NCBI GenBank assembly: GCA_017427545.1
Contig: JAFRSO010000022.1
Span: 1 to 41,192 of the forward strand
Length of the DNA: 41,192 bases
Source: Selenomonadaceae bacterium
Lineage (GTDB): Bacteria; Bacillota; Negativicutes; Selenomonadales; Selenomonadaceae
Reading direction: 5' to 3'
Under the pieces are notes generated by a model. The model was not told the DNA's origin. It saw nothing but the letters and a program-made list of their open reading frames with translations, and searched no databases. Each line of letters opens with the position of its first letter. Position 1 is the stretch's first letter. This document shows positions 7,310-15,532 of the stretch, piece by piece. Both the position numbers and the translations under genes were made by a program.

Positions 7310-8816
7310 ATTTCGCGGCGAACTTCAAGACGCGTTCGGGCATTTCGTCTTTATCGCAAACGTCGCTGTGTAAAATTTGTGCGGCGGAAAGTGCTGCAAG
7401 GTTTTTGGGAATTTTGGAGTTCGTAACCTTGTTGAGCAGGGCGAGTTGATCCAAATCGTCGACGCCTTCCGCAGATTTTTCGAGAGCTTCCAAAACTGCT
7501 CCGGTAAATTTGTACGGGCTGGCAGTCGAGGCATTGAGCACGGGCGTTAAATCATTCGTCCTGCCGCTATATTTACTTAACGCGCAAATTGAAACGGCGG
7601 TGTGCGTATCAATCAGATATTTGAACGAATCGTAAATCCGCTTGATGAAAAGTCTCGTATCATCTTCGCTGACGTATTCGGCGTGGAAAATTTTATCGAG
7701 CCGCGATTTTAAAGACTTGTCGACAGTATATTTGCCGCGTGAATTGAGTTCGCCCATGTAGCGGTTAATCTGCCGAAAATCGCCGCCGCTCTCATGATAA
7801 AGCAGTCGCTCCAAGTTGCTTGAAATCAAAATGTCCATTGACGGCGTGATTGTCTTGTAAAATTCGCGCTTGCGATTATAAGTTCCCGTCGCGAAAAATT
7901 CCGTCAAAACGTTGTTCATGTTCGAGGCGCAAATTAATTTCTTGACGGGCAAACCCATTTTCAAGGCGTAATATGCGGCAAGGATGTTGCCGAAATTGCC
8001 GGTCGGGACGCTGATAATAATTTTGTCGCCGAGTTGAATTTGATTGGCTTTGACTAATTCGACGTAGCCGGAAAAATAGTAAGCGATTTGCGGGACGAGT
8101 CGCCCCCAGTTAATCGAGTTGGCGGAACTTAACTTGACGCCCAATTTATCAAGTTCGGCACGGATTTTTTTGTCGCCGAAAATTTTCTTGACGCCGGTTT
8201 GAGCATCGTCGAAATTTCCTCTGACCGCCGTGACGTTGACATTATCGCCGGCTTGCGTGACCATTTGCAGACGTTGAATTTTGCTGACGCCGTCTTCGGG
8301 ATAAAAGACCATGATTTTGGTTTGAGGCACGTCCGCGAATCCTGCCAGAGCAGCTTTGCCGGTATCGCCAGAAGTCGCCACGAGGATTAAAATTTTTTTC
8401 GTCTCACCGACTTTTTGCAACGCCATGCGCATGAGGTGCGGGAGCATTTGCAGTGCAACGTCTTTAAAAGCTGATGTCGGCCCGTGCCACAATTCCATAT
8501 TTCCGACGGGCGCAACGGGATTTGACGGGTCTTGAATCAAAATCGATACGGGCACTCTTGCGTGAACGTCGAACCAGTTGTAAGCGAGTTCGGCACATTC
8601 GCCCAGCTCGTCGGCGGTGTAGTCCGTCAAATATTTTCCGAGGAGCCACGCTGAAATTTCCTCATAAGATTTTTCCTTGAGCGCGTCAATTTCGTCAAGC
8701 TTGACCTTCGGGATTTTTTCCGGCACGAATAATCCGCCGTCGGGAGCAAGTCCTTGCAAGATTGCTTCCGCCGAAGTTATCGGTTTGATTTTGGAACGCG
8801 TGCTGATATATTTCAA
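7308..8816 (-). CDS. thrC: Threonine synthase
   Basis: A 502-aa PLP enzyme that converts O-phosphohomoserine to threonine. The N-terminus MKYISTRSK with GLAPDGGLFVPE matches the long class of threonine synthases. The PLP lysine lies in GPTSAFKDVALQ near 110-121, the phosphate-binding ATSGDTGKAA near 146-155, and SVPTGNFGN further on. AAGGAGG precedes ATG 8816. It is last in a minus-strand run after thrS, a 2-hydroxyacid dehydrogenase and a P-type ATPase-like gene. A small heptad array lies between it and the upstream gene. Confidence 0.95.
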   Translation of the reverse strand: MKYISTRSKIKPITSAEAILQGLAPDGGLFVPEKIPKVKLDEIDALKEKSYEEISAWLLGKYLTDYTADELGECAELAYNWFDVHARVPVSILIQDPSNPVAPVGNMELWHGPTSAFKDVALQMLPHLMRMALQKVGETKKILILVATSGDTGKAALAGFADVPQTKIMVFYPEDGVSKIQRLQMVTQAGDNVNVTAVRGNFDDAQTGVKKIFGDKKIRAELDKLGVKLSSANSINWGRLVPQIAYYFSGYVELVKANQIQLGDKIIISVPTGNFGNILAAYYALKMGLPVKKLICASNMNNVLTEFFATGTYNRKREFYKTITPSMDILISSNLERLLYHESGGDFRQINRYMGELNSRGKYTVDKSLKSRLDKIFHAEYVSEDDTRLFIKRIYDSFKYLIDTHTAVSICALSKYSGRTNDLTPVLNASTASPYKFTGAVLEALEKSAEGVDDLDQLALLNKVTNSKIPKNLAALSAAQILHSDVCDKDEMPERVLKFAAK

Positions 8817-8831
8817 ATTAAAACCTCCTTC

Positions 8832-8859
8832 TTAGCTGCTAGCTGCTAGCGGCTAGTCC
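8832..8859. repeat. Heptad element 3 (CTAGCTG-type)
   Basis: Four phased 7-nt units (TTAGCTG, CTAGCTG, CTAGCGG, CTAGTCC) lie just upstream of the thrC ribosome binding site and 2 nt from the stop of the preceding gene. The CTAG-rich units are partly self-complementary. Confidence 0.7.
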
Positions 8860-8860
8860 C

Positions 8861-10042
8861 TTACCTCGTGCGTAATGAGTTCGCCAAAATTATTGCGCTG
8901 AAAATTATCACGCCCGCCACCGCTGCTAACGGGTGAAACGGTATCGGCGGATTTTCCAATGCCGACAGCAACGCCGGCGGTACCAAAATTATCCACGACG
9001 CCAGCGCGATTCGGCGATTGAGCTTGAGGACGTTGACGACCTTTAACGCAATTTCCCTGACTGCCAAAAAACTTTCAAGCGTCGGAATTTCAAAGTCAAA
9101 CTTAACGTCCGAAGATTTCAACGTCCCGCCCTCCAACATGAACGATATATCAGCGGCATTTAGCGCGGACAAGTCTTGCATGTCCGAACCGATAACTGCC
9201 GCAATTTTACCTTTGGCGCGGAAAATTTGAACTTCGCGGGCTTTACCTTCCGGCGTCAAATTCGTGCGGATATTGTCCAGCGCAAAATTTTTCGTTATCC
9301 AACTCGTCATCTTTTTAGGTTGAGCAGTCAGCAGGAGAGTTTCAATCCCACTGCGCTTGACTTCGCCCAGAAATTTAATCGCGTCGTCGTTGATGTCGTC
9401 CTTGAGCGCAATGACTCCGCGAGCCAATCTGCCCGTGCTGACAAGTAAAACCGTTTTGCCCTTGACGAGGAGTTGATCAATCTTCGTGCGAAGTTTTGCA
9501 CTTATCGAGACGCCGAGACTTTCAATCCACGCGGGATTTCCTACGCGGACAATCGTGCCGCTGACTTTTGACTCAACGCCGCGTCCGGGAAATTCTGCAA
9601 AATCCGTCGAAGGTTGCATCCTCAACGCCCGATAACTTGCCGTGTCGTAAATCATTCGCCCCAAAATATTTTCCGCGTCACGTTCGGCACCCGCCGCCAT
9701 CGCCAACAACGTCGGCTGATTCAAACCCTCCGGCACCAAATCCGTTATGTAATATTCGTTGCAAGTTAAAACGCGATTGTAAGGCAGGGCGACGACGTTT
9801 ACTTCCGCCAAAATTTTCAGGGCGTTGGGATTGTTGAAAGTCACTCCGAGCTTTGCGATTTTTCGGCCGGCAAGATATAACGTGAATGGTGCCGCCAGCA
9901 CTAAACATATCGGCGAGAATGCTACGAAGATTGAAAGTCCCGTCATGAACGCCGCGTCGATTCCCCGCGTGAAGTAAAGCCACGTTGCAACCGCGCAGCT
10001 TATCAGCAAGTCGAACAGCAGCAGGAAAAATATTTTCCGCAT
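8861..10042 (-). CDS. Degenerate P1B-type ATPase-like membrane protein (predicted catalytically inactive)
   Basis: A 393-aa membrane protein with the backbone of a heavy-metal P-type ATPase from transmembrane helix 5 onward. There are two N-terminal helices (about 4-22 and 32-55), the nucleotide/phosphorylation-domain region (about 80-330), and two C-terminal helices. Every catalytic signature is altered. The CPC metal motif reads SPI (43-45). DKTGT is replaced within LPYNRVLT (86-93), losing the phosphorylated Asp. TGD reads TAQ, GDGIND reads GSDMQD, and the SEHP region reads GAERDAENI. The actuator domain with TGE is absent. The reading frame is intact. ATG 10042 lies 1 nt after the upstream stop, so coupled translation is likely. 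Function is unknown; a binding or regulatory role is possible. Confidence 0.75.
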   Translation of the reverse strand: MRKIFFLLLFDLLISCAVATWLYFTRGIDAAFMTGLSIFVAFSPICLVLAAPFTLYLAGRKIAKLGVTFNNPNALKILAEVNVVALPYNRVLTCNEYYITDLVPEGLNQPTLLAMAAGAERDAENILGRMIYDTASYRALRMQPSTDFAEFPGRGVESKVSGTIVRVGNPAWIESLGVSISAKLRTKIDQLLVKGKTVLLVSTGRLARGVIALKDDINDDAIKFLGEVKRSGIETLLLTAQPKKMTSWITKNFALDNIRTNLTPEGKAREVQIFRAKGKIAAVIGSDMQDLSALNAADISFMLEGGTLKSSDVKFDFEIPTLESFLAVREIALKVVNVLKLNRRIALASWIILVPPALLSALENPPIPFHPLAAVAGVIIFSAIILANSLRTR

Positions 10043-10043
10043 G

Positions 10044-11009
10044 TCACTTGTTGACGACGTTGACGGGCTTGCCGTTGAGCCACGACTTGAGATTTTCCAC
10101 GGCAATATTCATGAGGCGTTCGCGAGATTCTTTCGGTGCCCAACTGATATGCGGCGTGATGAAACAATTTTTCGCGCCGAGGAGAGGATTATCACCTTTA
10201 ATTGGTTCAGTGCTGACGACATCAACTCCCGCCGCCAAAACTTTCCCGCTGTCGAGAGCTTCGCGCAAATCTTCTTCGACGACCAAACCTCCGCGGCTGT
10301 TGTTGAGGATTATAACGCCGTCTTTCATCTTGGCGATATTTTCCTTGCAAATAATTCCTTGCGTCGAGGGGAACAGCGGACAGTGCAAGGCGATAACGTC
10401 GGAAGTTGCAAAGAGTTCGTCGAGTTCGACAAATGAACAATCTCCGAGTTTCGTACCGACTTCACGCATGGCATCGAAGGCGATAACTTTCATGCCGAAA
10501 GCCTGCGCGAGCTTGCCGGTAGCCTGACCGATTCGCCCGTAGCCGATAATGCCCATAGTCTTGCCGGCCAGTTCAATCAGCGGATAATCCCAGAAGCAAA
10601 AGTCCGGGCAACTTTCCCAGCGTCCCTCATGAACGGCTTGATTGTGATGGGCGACGTGGTGACAAATCTCCAAGAGCAAAGCAAATGCAAATTGCGCGAC
10701 GGATTGCGTGCCGTAAGTCGGAATGTTCGTGACGGGGATATTTTTTTCTTTAGCGGCGGCAATGTCGACGACGTTGTAGCCCGTGGCAAGCACGCCGATA
10801 TATTTGACGTTGCAGGCGTCGAGGATTTTTTTCGTGAGCGGCGTTTTGTTCGTGATAACAATTTCCGCGTCACCGATTCGAGAAATAATTTCGGTGTCGT
10901 CAGTCAAACTCGTGCGGTCGTAAATTTTGCAATCGCCGAGAGCCTTGAAGCCGTCCCAAGTCAAATCGCCGGGGTTGAGGGTATAGCCGTCCAATACAAC
11001 AATTTTCAT
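10044..11009 (-). CDS. D-isomer-specific 2-hydroxyacid dehydrogenase (glycerate/hydroxypyruvate reductase-like)
   Basis: A 321-aa NAD(P)-dependent dehydrogenase of the SerA/HprA family, which reduces 2-keto acids such as hydroxypyruvate to D-2-hydroxy acids. The substrate-domain loop is LATGYNVVD (near 93-101). The Rossmann motif is GIIGYGRIGQ near 153-162. The catalytic Arg is in NSRGGLV, the Glu in DVVSTEP, and the His in PHISWAP near 286-292. The ribosome binding site AGGAGG precedes ATG 11009. It lies between thrS and the P-ATPase-like gene. The exact substrate cannot be read from sequence; the 'WAP' after the catalytic His resembles glycerate dehydrogenases. Confidence 0.88.
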   Translation of the reverse strand: MKIVVLDGYTLNPGDLTWDGFKALGDCKIYDRTSLTDDTEIISRIGDAEIVITNKTPLTKKILDACNVKYIGVLATGYNVVDIAAAKEKNIPVTNIPTYGTQSVAQFAFALLLEICHHVAHHNQAVHEGRWESCPDFCFWDYPLIELAGKTMGIIGYGRIGQATGKLAQAFGMKVIAFDAMREVGTKLGDCSFVELDELFATSDVIALHCPLFPSTQGIICKENIAKMKDGVIILNNSRGGLVVEEDLREALDSGKVLAAGVDVVSTEPIKGDNPLLGAKNCFITPHISWAPKESRERLMNIAVENLKSWLNGKPVNVVNK

Positions 11010-11025
11010 TTCAAAAACCTCCTAT

Positions 11026-11087
11026 TTAGGGAACAGGGAGCAGTTTTACCTACTCCCTACTCCCTAATCCCTAGCCCTAATCCCTAA
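11026..11087. repeat. Heptad element 4 (TTAGGGA / TCCCTAA)
   Basis: The left block has TTAGGGA and ACAGGGA; the right block has TCCCTAC, TCCCTAA and TCCCTAG units with one 6-nt slip. The right block runs up to the thrS stop codon (11088-11090, minus strand). The blocks are partly complementary, so a hairpin is possible between thrS and the downstream dehydrogenase gene. Confidence 0.8.
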
Positions 11088-12872
11088 TTAAAATTCTTGG
11101 TCGCGCGTAGAAATTTTTTCCTGAACATAAGCAACAAAATCTTCGACGCTCATGTTGACGCTATCTTTCGTGCTGTATTTGCGAATCGGCAGGACGCCCG
11201 TCTCAACTTCCTTGTCGCCGATAACAATCGTGTAGGGAATTTTGCGGACTTGCGCGTCACGAATTTTCTTGTTGACTTTCTCGTTACGGTCGTCGACTTC
11301 TGCGCGAAGTTTGAGGTTGAAAAATTTTTCGGCAAGTTCTTTGGCGTAGGGGAGATGCGCGTCAGTTATCGGCAAAAGTTTTATCTGCACGGGAGCCAGC
11401 CATACCGGAAATGCGCCCGCGTAATTTTCAATCAAAATACCAATGAAGCGTTCGATTGAGCCGTAAACGACGCGGTGAACCATAATCGGACGATGCTTTT
11501 CGCCATCTTCGCCGATATAATTCAAGTCGAATTTTTCGGGCAGGAGCATATCAAGCTGAATCGTGCCGCATTGCCATGTACGACCGATTGAGTCTTTGAG
11601 GTGGAAGTCAATCTTCGGGCCGTGAAATGCGCCGTCGCCCTCATTGACGATGTATTCCAGCCCGCGATGTTCCAGAGCTTTTTGCAGAGCATTAGTCGCA
11701 AGCTCCCAAGTCGCATCATCACCCATTGAATTTTCCGGACGCGTCGACAACTCCGCCTTATACGTCAGCCCGAAAGTTTTATAAACCTCGTCGAACAAGT
11801 CAATCGTCTTTTGGATTTCCGGCTCAATTTGTTCGGGCGTCATGTAAATATGCGCGTCGTCCTGCGTGAAATTGCGAACCCTGAACAGTCCGTGAAGCAC
11901 GCCGCTCTTCTCGTGACGGTGAACCAATCCCAACTCGCCCAACTTCAACGGCAATTCGCGGTAGCTGTGCACATGCGTATTGTAAACTAACATGCTGCCC
12001 GGACAATTCATGGGCTTAACCGCGTAATCTTCCTCATCAATCTTCGTGAAGTACATGTTCTCCTTGTAATGATCCCAATGCCCCGAAGTCTCCCAAAGTT
12101 TGCGGTTGAGGATAATCGGCGTCTTAATTTCCTGATAGCCGTAACGGCGATGAACTTCGCGCCAATAATCAATCAGCTCATTGCGGATAATCATGCCGTT
12201 GGGGTGGAAGAATGGGAAGCCTGGCCCTTCATCATGCAAGCTGAACAAATCCAACTCCTTGCCGAGTTTGCGATGATCACGACGCGCCGCCTCCTCCAAC
12301 ATGTGCAGATAATCTTTCAACTCGTCTTTAGTTTCAAAGGCCGTGCCGTAAATCCTCTGCAACATTTTATTATGCTCGTCGCCGCGCCAATATGCTCCGG
12401 CAAGGCTCATGAGTTTGAACGCTTTAACCTTGCCCGTCGATTGAACATGAGGTCCCGCGCAAAGGTCTGTAAAATCTCCCTGCGTGAACAGAGAAATTTC
12501 CGCATCTTCGGGCAATGCCTCAATCAGCTCGACTTTGTAAATTTCGCCCTCGTCAGCAAATTTTTTCAACGCGTCGGTTCTCGAAAGTGTCGAACGTTCC
12601 AACTTGAGATTTTGCTTGACGATATTTTTCATCTCGCGTTCAATGTCGGCAAGATCTTCGTCGGTAATTTTCTTTTCGGTGTCGATATCGTAATAAAATC
12701 CCGTGTCAATCGCCGGCCCGATTGCAAGTTGAACGCCTTTACCGTCCGCGCCGCCGTAGAGATGTTTAATCGCTTGCGCCATGATATGTGAGGCGGTGTG
12801 ACGCAGTGCATGTAAAGCCTCCGCGCCCTCAACCTCCGCTAAAGTTCCGTCCTTCGTAATGATTGTTGCCAT
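11088..12872 (-). CDS. thrS: Threonyl-tRNA synthetase, short form without the N-terminal TGS domain
   Basis: A 594-aa class II synthetase that charges tRNA-Thr. The editing domain shows HxxxH at residues 25-29 (HTASH) and the conserved LCAGPHV segment. The catalytic core shows MNCPGSM, VHRHEKSG...FTQDDAHI and HRVVYGSIERFIGILIENYAG, followed by the anticodon-binding domain. Only about 20 residues precede the editing domain, whereas full-length enzymes (about 640 aa) carry a roughly 60-aa TGS domain there. AGGAGG precedes ATG 12872 and there is no upstream in-frame extension. It heads a minus-strand run ending in thrC. No T-box leader is seen in the 124 nt upstream. Confidence 0.95.
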   Translation of the reverse strand: MATIITKDGTLAEVEGAEALHALRHTASHIMAQAIKHLYGGADGKGVQLAIGPAIDTGFYYDIDTEKKITDEDLADIEREMKNIVKQNLKLERSTLSRTDALKKFADEGEIYKVELIEALPEDAEISLFTQGDFTDLCAGPHVQSTGKVKAFKLMSLAGAYWRGDEHNKMLQRIYGTAFETKDELKDYLHMLEEAARRDHRKLGKELDLFSLHDEGPGFPFFHPNGMIIRNELIDYWREVHRRYGYQEIKTPIILNRKLWETSGHWDHYKENMYFTKIDEEDYAVKPMNCPGSMLVYNTHVHSYRELPLKLGELGLVHRHEKSGVLHGLFRVRNFTQDDAHIYMTPEQIEPEIQKTIDLFDEVYKTFGLTYKAELSTRPENSMGDDATWELATNALQKALEHRGLEYIVNEGDGAFHGPKIDFHLKDSIGRTWQCGTIQLDMLLPEKFDLNYIGEDGEKHRPIMVHRVVYGSIERFIGILIENYAGAFPVWLAPVQIKLLPITDAHLPYAKELAEKFFNLKLRAEVDDRNEKVNKKIRDAQVRKIPYTIVIGDKEVETGVLPIRKYSTKDSVNMSVEDFVAYVQEKISTRDQEF

Positions 12873-12961
12873 TTAATTTAGCCTCCTTTAATCGGTTTGA
12901 TTCGGGCAATGAAAAATTTTTCCTGCCGCTTGAATCCCGCAACAAAATTTGACATCTGTTG

Positions 12962-12967
12962 TATAAT
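12962..12967 (+). promoter_or_regulatory. -10 element for the small membrane protein gene
   Basis: A perfect TATAAT lies 29 nt upstream of ATG 12997. The -35 at the right distance is poor (GCAACA, 12939-12944). TTGACA at 12949-12954 is only 7 nt away and cannot pair with this -10. Confidence 0.45.
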
Positions 12968-12996
12968 GCATAAGAATAAAATCAGGAGGTTAAATT

Positions 12997-13452
12997 ATGC
13001 TAAAGAAAATTTTAATCGGCCTTGGGATTGTCGGCGTAATTGCGGTTGTGTTTCTCGGTTATGCCACTAACAAAGTCGCCAATGAGATGTTGGCCGAAAA
13101 GGAACCGCAACTTCGTCAGTACATGCAGCTTGACAGGGCGGCGCAAGATAAATTTATCCTGGATAATTGCACGGAATTGTTTGCGGGCGTCGACGTTGAC
13201 AAAGATGGCAAGCCCGAAGATAAGGAGCAGTGGGAAAAATTCAAGCAGGCAAATACAGATCCCAAAATCCAAAAAGCTCTTATCGATGTCGGACGTTCGG
13301 TTATGGCCGTCGCGATTATGGCATCAGAGCCGATTGTCAAGGACATGAACGCGGACGTTAAAGCGCAGTATCAGAAAGAGTCGGACGAATTTGATGCGCG
13401 CATGGAATATTATTCAAAACTGCTTGAGGCCGCGGGAATTAAAATAGATTAG
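12997..13452 (+). CDS. Small single-pass membrane protein with an EF-hand-like loop
   Basis: A 151-aa protein with no family I can name. Residues 5-22 form one hydrophobic helix after an MLKK start, so it is an uncleaved signal anchor or inner-membrane protein with an extracytoplasmic, charged, mostly helical domain. Residues 66-77 (DVDKDGKPEDKE) fit the spacing of a calcium-binding EF-hand loop, with Asp at positions 1, 3 and 5, Gly at 6 and Glu at 12, but with Pro at position 8. A strong AGGAGG precedes the ATG. The stop codon lies inside the next heptad element. It is divergent from thrS. Confidence 0.7.
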   Translation: MLKKILIGLGIVGVIAVVFLGYATNKVANEMLAEKEPQLRQYMQLDRAAQDKFILDNCTELFAGVDVDKDGKPEDKEQWEKFKQANTDPKIQKALIDVGRSVMAVAIMASEPIVKDMNADVKAQYQKESDEFDARMEYYSKLLEAAGIKID

Positions 13453-13490
13453 GGATTAGATAAACCTATTCCCTGCTCCCTAATCCCTGT
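13449..13490. repeat. Heptad element 5 (TTAGGGA / TCCCTAA)
   Basis: Six phased 7-nt units. AGGGATTAG (13451-13459) and CTAATCCCT (13480-13488) can form a perfect 9-bp stem. The stop codon of the preceding gene lies within the first unit. Confidence 0.85.
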
Positions 13491-13506
13491 GATATAAGGC
13501 GGCGCG

Positions 13507-13535
13507 TTGACGATTCCGAAAAAATGATTTATTAT
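13507..13535 (+). promoter_or_regulatory. Sigma-70 promoter for the S55 gene
   Basis: TTGACG (13507-13512), a 17-bp spacer and TATTAT (13530-13535). Transcription would begin near 13542. That is too close to the TTG at 13551 for a normal leader and supports a start further in. Confidence 0.7.
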
Positions 13536-13589
13536 GTTTCGGATTAATTATTGATTAAAGTTTTGCTTTCCGAAATGGAGTTGAAAGAC

Positions 13590-15446
13590 TTGCAAAGATT
13601 GTTTGCGAAATTATTCTTAACCTTATTGCTGATGATTTTTGCCGTACCGCGTTCGGTCTTCGCAATGCCCGAAATTTATCCCTTCGACCAACTGCGCAGC
13701 GGCATGACCGGCAAAGCTTACACGGTGGTCGACGGCTCCGGCAAAATTGAAAATTTCGACGTGAGCATTGTCGGCTTGACGGACGAAGGTAAAGGTTCCA
13801 AGCGCATTATCATCGCTCAAACTTCGGGCGAAGTCATTCGGCGCACGGGCGGAATTTTGCAGGGCATGAGCGGCAGCCCCGTTTACATTGACGGAAAACT
13901 CGTCGGCGCATTGGCCGCCACGCTAAAAGAAATGGATCCTTACACCGTTTTAATCACGCCGATTGAAAGTATGTTGGAACTTTGGACTTTACCCGATCCC
14001 AAGGCGCAAGTAAATTATTTTAAGATTGCCAAGGTCGAGGAAGAAAATAAATCCGAAGAAAAGGTTGAGCCTGAAAATAAAGACGAATCAGCCGTTGAAG
14101 TCGTCGAGACGGATAAACCTGCCGAACCTGCCAAACCTGCCGAACCTGTCGAAGATATTGGCGACGGCGTGGAAGTGGAAGACGTTGACGCGTTGTATTT
14201 CAGCGGCTTTGATACGCGGGGCATAAATTTCTTGCAACGTGAACTCGGCTTGAAAAAAATTCAGACGGCTCCCAAGACTGTCGAACGCGGGCTTAACTTC
14301 AACGCAACGCTTGATCCCGGTTCGGCATTGGGTGTCGCGCTGATTTACGGTGACTTTTCACTCGGTGCAACGGGCACGGTTACTGCTGTCGACGGCAAGA
14401 AAATTTTGGCGTTCGGACATTCCTTCATGCATTCGGGCAACGTGAATTATTTCATGACGGACGCTTCAGTTATCGGCTCGGTCTCCGGTATCAAAGGCAA
14501 CGGCATTAAGCTTGCGGGGATTGGACACATTATCGGCCGAATCAATCAAGATCGTGATTCGGGCATTGCCGGCATTTTGGGAACATTTCCGGCAGTCGTC
14601 CCGATTACCGTCACGGTTAAAGACAACGCCCTTGATAAGCAGGAAACTTACAACGCGACGATTGCTTACAATGAAAATTTGATTCCGAAACTCGGCGCGG
14701 CGATTGTTTACACTGCGCTAAATAAAATGGCTGATACTACGGCGGAAAGCACTGTTGAAATTGATTTCAATATCAAAACCAACGTCGTCAGCGGCGGTGA
14801 ATTGACTCGGAAAAATATGTTTTACAACGCCACGGACGTCGGGCAGGTTGCAATTCTTGAACTCATGCAAGCTCTTAATCTCGTCTGCTCGAACACAAAA
14901 GAAGAGTCGAATATTTTTGGCGTAGATGTGAATATGTCCTTTGATACTGAACGGCGCACGGCGTCAATTATTTCCGTCACGCCCGATAAGAAAAAAGTTA
15001 AGCCCGGTGAAACGGTTAATTTGATTGTCGAACTTCAACCCTATCGCAAGCCCACTGAAAAAGTTACTTTGCCTTACACCGTACCTTTGACTGCGCGGCA
15101 GGGAAATTTGGCACTCGAAATTCACGGCGGAGCACTCGTTCCGGTAAATCAAGCTCAAGCAATGGCAAATGCGGGACTCATCACCGCCGATTCAAACAGA
15201 AGTTACGAAGACAAGATAAAAGATTTCCTCAAGACCGGTAAAAACAATCAACTCGTCGTTGAAGTCGGCGGCTCCAATGAGGCCAAGACCGATAAGCAAA
15301 TCCGTCAAGAAATTGCTCAAGTGAAGCGGATTCAAGCTCGGCTCAAAAAGGAAGGTAAGACTTCCAAAAAAGCTGACAATAAAGTCGATACAAATTACGT
15401 CATCGATAATGTCATGCGCACAACTCTCAACGTCGAGAAGGTTTAG
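13590..15446 (+). CDS. Exported SpoIVB-type S55 peptidase-domain protein
   Basis: A 618-aa secreted protein read from TTG 13590, which has GGAG 9 nt upstream and yields a clean signal peptide ending RSVFA (about residue 25). Upstream in-frame starts at 13551 and 13575 lack ribosome binding sites. Residues 28-135 hold GMSGSP (Ser96), the S55 serine box. After a Glu/Pro-rich low-complexity stretch (about 148-200, with PAEP/PAKP repeats), residues 240-300 hold 'PGSALGVALIYGD' and AFGHSF (His277). The Ser box therefore precedes the His box, the reverse of SpoIVB of sporulation. A C-terminal domain follows. The role is unknown; an envelope protease or scaffold is plausible. murA follows after a heptad element. 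Confidence 0.8.
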   Translation: MQRLFAKLFLTLLLMIFAVPRSVFAMPEIYPFDQLRSGMTGKAYTVVDGSGKIENFDVSIVGLTDEGKGSKRIIIAQTSGEVIRRTGGILQGMSGSPVYIDGKLVGALAATLKEMDPYTVLITPIESMLELWTLPDPKAQVNYFKIAKVEEENKSEEKVEPENKDESAVEVVETDKPAEPAKPAEPVEDIGDGVEVEDVDALYFSGFDTRGINFLQRELGLKKIQTAPKTVERGLNFNATLDPGSALGVALIYGDFSLGATGTVTAVDGKKILAFGHSFMHSGNVNYFMTDASVIGSVSGIKGNGIKLAGIGHIIGRINQDRDSGIAGILGTFPAVVPITVTVKDNALDKQETYNATIAYNENLIPKLGAAIVYTALNKMADTTAESTVEIDFNIKTNVVSGGELTRKNMFYNATDVGQVAILELMQALNLVCSNTKEESNIFGVDVNMSFDTERRTASIISVTPDKKKVKPGETVNLIVELQPYRKPTEKVTLPYTVPLTARQGNLALEIHGGALVPVNQAQAMANAGLITADSNRSYEDKIKDFLKTGKNNQLVVEVGGSNEAKTDKQIRQEIAQVKRIQARLKKEGKTSKKADNKVDTNYVIDNVMRTTLNVEKV

Positions 15447-15448
15447 TT

Positions 15449-15518
15449 TAGGAACTAGGAACTAGGAACTAGATTACTAATCCCTTCTAGTTACTAGTTC
15501 CTAATTACTAGTCCCTAA
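15449..15518. repeat. Heptad element 6 (TAGGAAC x3 ... CTAGTTCC), 70 nt
   Basis: Ten 7-nt units in unbroken phase: TAGGAAC three times, linker units, then CTAG/CTAA units. TAGGAACTAG (15463-15472) and CTAGTTCCTA (15494-15503) form a perfect 10-bp stem. It begins 2 nt after the S55 stop, and its last unit runs into the murA ribosome binding site AAGGAGG (15517-15523). Confidence 0.9.
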
Positions 15519-15532
15519 GGAGGAATGAAATT

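Noticed and set aside
10043..10105. An upstream start for the P-ATPase-like gene inside the dehydrogenase
   Set aside because: The extra 21 residues are low-complexity and overlap the neighbour's coding end. ATG 10042 is 1 nt after its stop and starts a normal membrane helix.
12949..12967. TTGACA plus TATAAT as a full promoter upstream of the small membrane protein gene
   Set aside because: The spacing is only 7 nt, far from the 16-18 nt needed; only the -10 is kept.
12873..12996. A T-box leader upstream of thrS
   Set aside because: No T-box core motif, specifier loop or terminator/antiterminator pair is visible in the 124 nt.
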